From contig CALWNS010000065.1 in assembly GCA_944382805.1 (NCBI GenBank), forward strand, positions 1-15,824: a stretch of 15,824 nt of DNA. The letters run 5' to 3'. Under the pieces are notes generated by a model. That model had not been told where the DNA came from and ran no database searches. It saw only the letters and a list, made by a program, of their open reading frames with translations. This document shows positions 14,412 through 15,824 of the stretch, piece after piece; position 1 is the stretch's first letter, and every line of letters starts with the position of its first letter. The DNA is from an uncultured Gemmiger sp. Lineage in GTDB: Bacteria; Bacillota; Clostridia; Oscillospirales; Ruminococcaceae. The translations under genes and the position numbers were made by a program.

Positions 14412-15647
14412 ATGCAAAACTTTCAACCGGTGCTGCTGGGCAGCGATGCCAACGTCTATGGCATGGCCCGCAGCTTTTACGAGGAATACGGCGTGACCAG
14501 CGACGCGGTGTGCAAGGCCGTGCTGGTGGCCTGCCGCCACACAAAGCTGGTGCGCATCGCCGCCGTGGAGCCAAGGCTCGAGGAGGACGAGGTGTTCGTG
14601 CGCACCCTGGTATCTTATGCCGAAAGCCACGACTACCGCGCCCGCCCGCTGCTGCTGGTCTCCTGCGCGGACGGCTACACCATCCTGCTGGCCCGCCACC
14701 GCGAAGCGCTGGCCCCCTATTTCCATTTTGCCTGCCCGGACCTGCAAACCGTGCTGGATCTTGACATAAAAGACAATTTTTACCGCGCCTGCCGCGCGCA
14801 CGGGCTTTCGTTCCCGCAAACGGCCACCTGCACGGCGCAGAACTACCGCCAGGCGGAACTGCCGTTCGACTTCCCCTGCATCATCAAGGCCAGCAACTCG
14901 GCCGCGTACTGGAACTGCAGCTTCCCGCACAAGAAAAAGGTGTTTTTGGCCAACAACCGGGCCGAATTCGACGCCATCACCGCCGCCATCTACGGCAGCG
15001 AATACCAGGACGACCTGATTTTGCAGGAGTACATCCCCGGCGACGACAACTGTATGCGGGTGCTCAACGCCTACTGCGGCCTGGACCGCCAGGTGCGCCT
15101 GCTGGCGCTGGGCCGCCCCCTTTTGGAGGAGCAGACCCCGGAGGGCATCGGCAACTATGCGGCCATCCTGTCCGACCCCGAATACAACGACCCCGCCCTG
15201 CTGGAAAAAATGCGCGCCTTTTTGCAGGACGTGGGCTGGGTGGGCTACGCCAACTTTGACATGAAGTACGACGCCCGCACCGGCGAGTATAAACTGTTCG
15301 AAATGAACCCCCGCCAGGGGCGTTCCAGCTATTTTGTCACCGCCGCCGGCTATAACCTGGCCCGCTTTTTGGTCGAGGACGTGCTGGAACACAAGCCCGC
15401 CGAACTGACCGTGGCCGCCGGCCGGAGCCTGTGGATGATCGCGCCCTACGGCGTGCTGCGCAAATATGTAAAGGACCCGGCGCTGCGCCAAAAGGCGGCG
15501 GCGCTCAAAAAGTCCGGCCGCTGCGCGCACCAGCTCTACTGCAAGCAGGACCGCAGCTGGCAGCGCGGGCTGTGGTACGCGCGCAGCCAGCTGAACTACT
15601 ACCGCAAGACCGCCCGCTATTATGGCAACAAGGGCCTGACCGACTGA
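14412..15647 (+). CDS. ATP-grasp carboxylate-amine ligase, D-aspartate ligase-like
   Basis: The 411-residue enzyme opens with PVLLGSDANVYGMARSFYEE (6-25), closely recalling the N-terminus of D-aspartate ligase (Asl of Enterococcus faecium) and related ATP-grasp proteins. ATP-grasp features follow: PCIIKAS with K159, LILQEYIPGDD (202-212) with E206, FDMKYD (282-287), and the metal-binding FEMNPRQGRS (296-305) with E297 and N299. Asl ligates D-aspartate to the side chain of the third stem-peptide residue in peptidoglycan precursors. The same fold serves other acid-amine couplings, so the substrate is not certain. The ATG at 14412 is chosen because homology begins there and AAGGAG (14395-14400) precedes it. 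An upstream ATG at 14382 would lie almost on the transcription start. The second AsnB-type gene follows after 16 bases, which suggests ligation followed by amidation. Confidence 0.82.
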   Translation: MQNFQPVLLGSDANVYGMARSFYEEYGVTSDAVCKAVLVACRHTKLVRIAAVEPRLEEDEVFVRTLVSYAESHDYRARPLLLVSCADGYTILLARHREALAPYFHFACPDLQTVLDLDIKDNFYRACRAHGLSFPQTATCTAQNYRQAELPFDFPCIIKASNSAAYWNCSFPHKKKVFLANNRAEFDAITAAIYGSEYQDDLILQEYIPGDDNCMRVLNAYCGLDRQVRLLALGRPLLEEQTPEGIGNYAAILSDPEYNDPALLEKMRAFLQDVGWVGYANFDMKYDARTGEYKLFEMNPRQGRSSYFVTAAGYNLARFLVEDVLEHKPAELTVAAGRSLWMIAPYGVLRKYVKDPALRQKAAALKKSGRCAHQLYCKQDRSWQRGLWYARSQLNYYRKTARYYGNKGLTD

Positions 15648-15663
15648 CCCGGAGGGGAAAACT

Positions 15664-15824
15664 ATGTGTGGCATCACCGGCTTTGCCGAAACAAAACACC
15701 AGGCGGAGGAAGCCCGCGCCATCGTGCAGAAGATGGCCGACCTCATCGCCTACCGCGGCCCGGACGGCGAGGGCTATTATGTCGACGACCGCGTGGCCCT
15801 GGGCCACCGCCGCCTGTCCATCAT
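15664..15824 (+). CDS. Second AsnB-type amidotransferase, partial (cut by window end)
   Basis: Only the first 53 codons are present. They show the class II glutaminase start MCGITGF with nucleophile C2, then YRGPDGEGYYV (30-40) and ALGHRRLSI (45-53). These align closely with the first AsnB-type protein encoded at 14197-12368 (RGPDGEG and VALGHRRLSI are identical), so the two are paralogues or at least the same family. GGAGG at 15651-15655, eight bases before the ATG, supports the start. The gene lies 16 bases behind the ATP-grasp ligase and is likely cotranscribed from the promoter at 14345. The synthetase domain is outside the window, so it cannot be said whether it is complete. By analogy with AsnH it might amidate the product of the ligase; that is inference. 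Confidence 0.88.
   Translation, partial: MCGITGFAETKHQAEEARAIVQKMADLIAYRGPDGEGYYVDDRVALGHRRLSI

Overview
The window is about two-thirds G+C and densely coded. It looks like a chromosomal segment of a high-GC Clostridia member, plausibly the Oscillospiraceae/Ruminococcaceae (Faecalibacterium, Subdoligranulum, Gemmiger group). The basis is the two-subunit iron-sulfur L-serine dehydratase of the Firmicutes type, strong AGGAGG-type ribosome binding sites, a GldA/F/G-like ABC operon with a DUF4340 partner, and a DUF5107-TPR protein. The genus is an inference; there is no rRNA or other marker. I see no mobile element, CRISPR array, tRNA or rRNA.

Layout from left to right. (1) 34-3312 (+) is a large cytoplasmic DUF5107 protein with a TPR-rich C-terminal two thirds. 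It ends at a 17-bp perfect hairpin shared with (2), a convergent orphan OmpR-family regulator (3401-4063, -) whose receiver domain lacks most phosphorylation residues. (3) A 238-bp divergent region follows, with a tandem 11-bp-period repeat, a promoter-like element, a hairpin and a 12-codon leader ORF. It leads into a four-gene operon (4302-9044, +): ABC ATPase, ABC-2 permease, GldG-like protein and DUF4340 protein, all overlapping or nearly abutting, closed by a strong terminator. (4) A promoter precedes sdaAB-sdaAA (9207-10789, +), the two subunits of L-serine dehydratase, which end at a bidirectional terminator. (5) The convergent operon 14197-10858 (-) encodes an AsnB-type amidotransferase followed by a divergent MurE-type Mur ligase. 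(6) Across a 214-bp divergent promoter region lies an ATP-grasp ligase resembling D-aspartate ligase (14412-15647, +). After 16 bp comes the start of a second AsnB-type gene, cut off by the window end.

The most interesting unit is region 5-6. Two AsnB-type amidotransferases, a Mur ligase with an unusual substrate motif (DNNR instead of DNPR) and a D-aspartate-ligase-like ATP-grasp enzyme sit back to back. In other Firmicutes and in Actinobacteria, enzymes of these families build and amidate the peptidoglycan stem peptide and cross-bridge. I infer a peptidoglycan-precursor modification locus; the exact substrates cannot be read from sequence. A near-consensus promoter faces each way, with an 18-bp perfect palindrome midway between the two -35 boxes.

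The second point of interest is the orphan regulator next to the ABC operon. The tandem repeat occupies the -35 zone of the operon's putative promoter, where OmpR/PhoB-type activators often bind, which suggests local control by the atypical regulator. Most long antisense ORFs here are by-products of high GC content and are not annotated.
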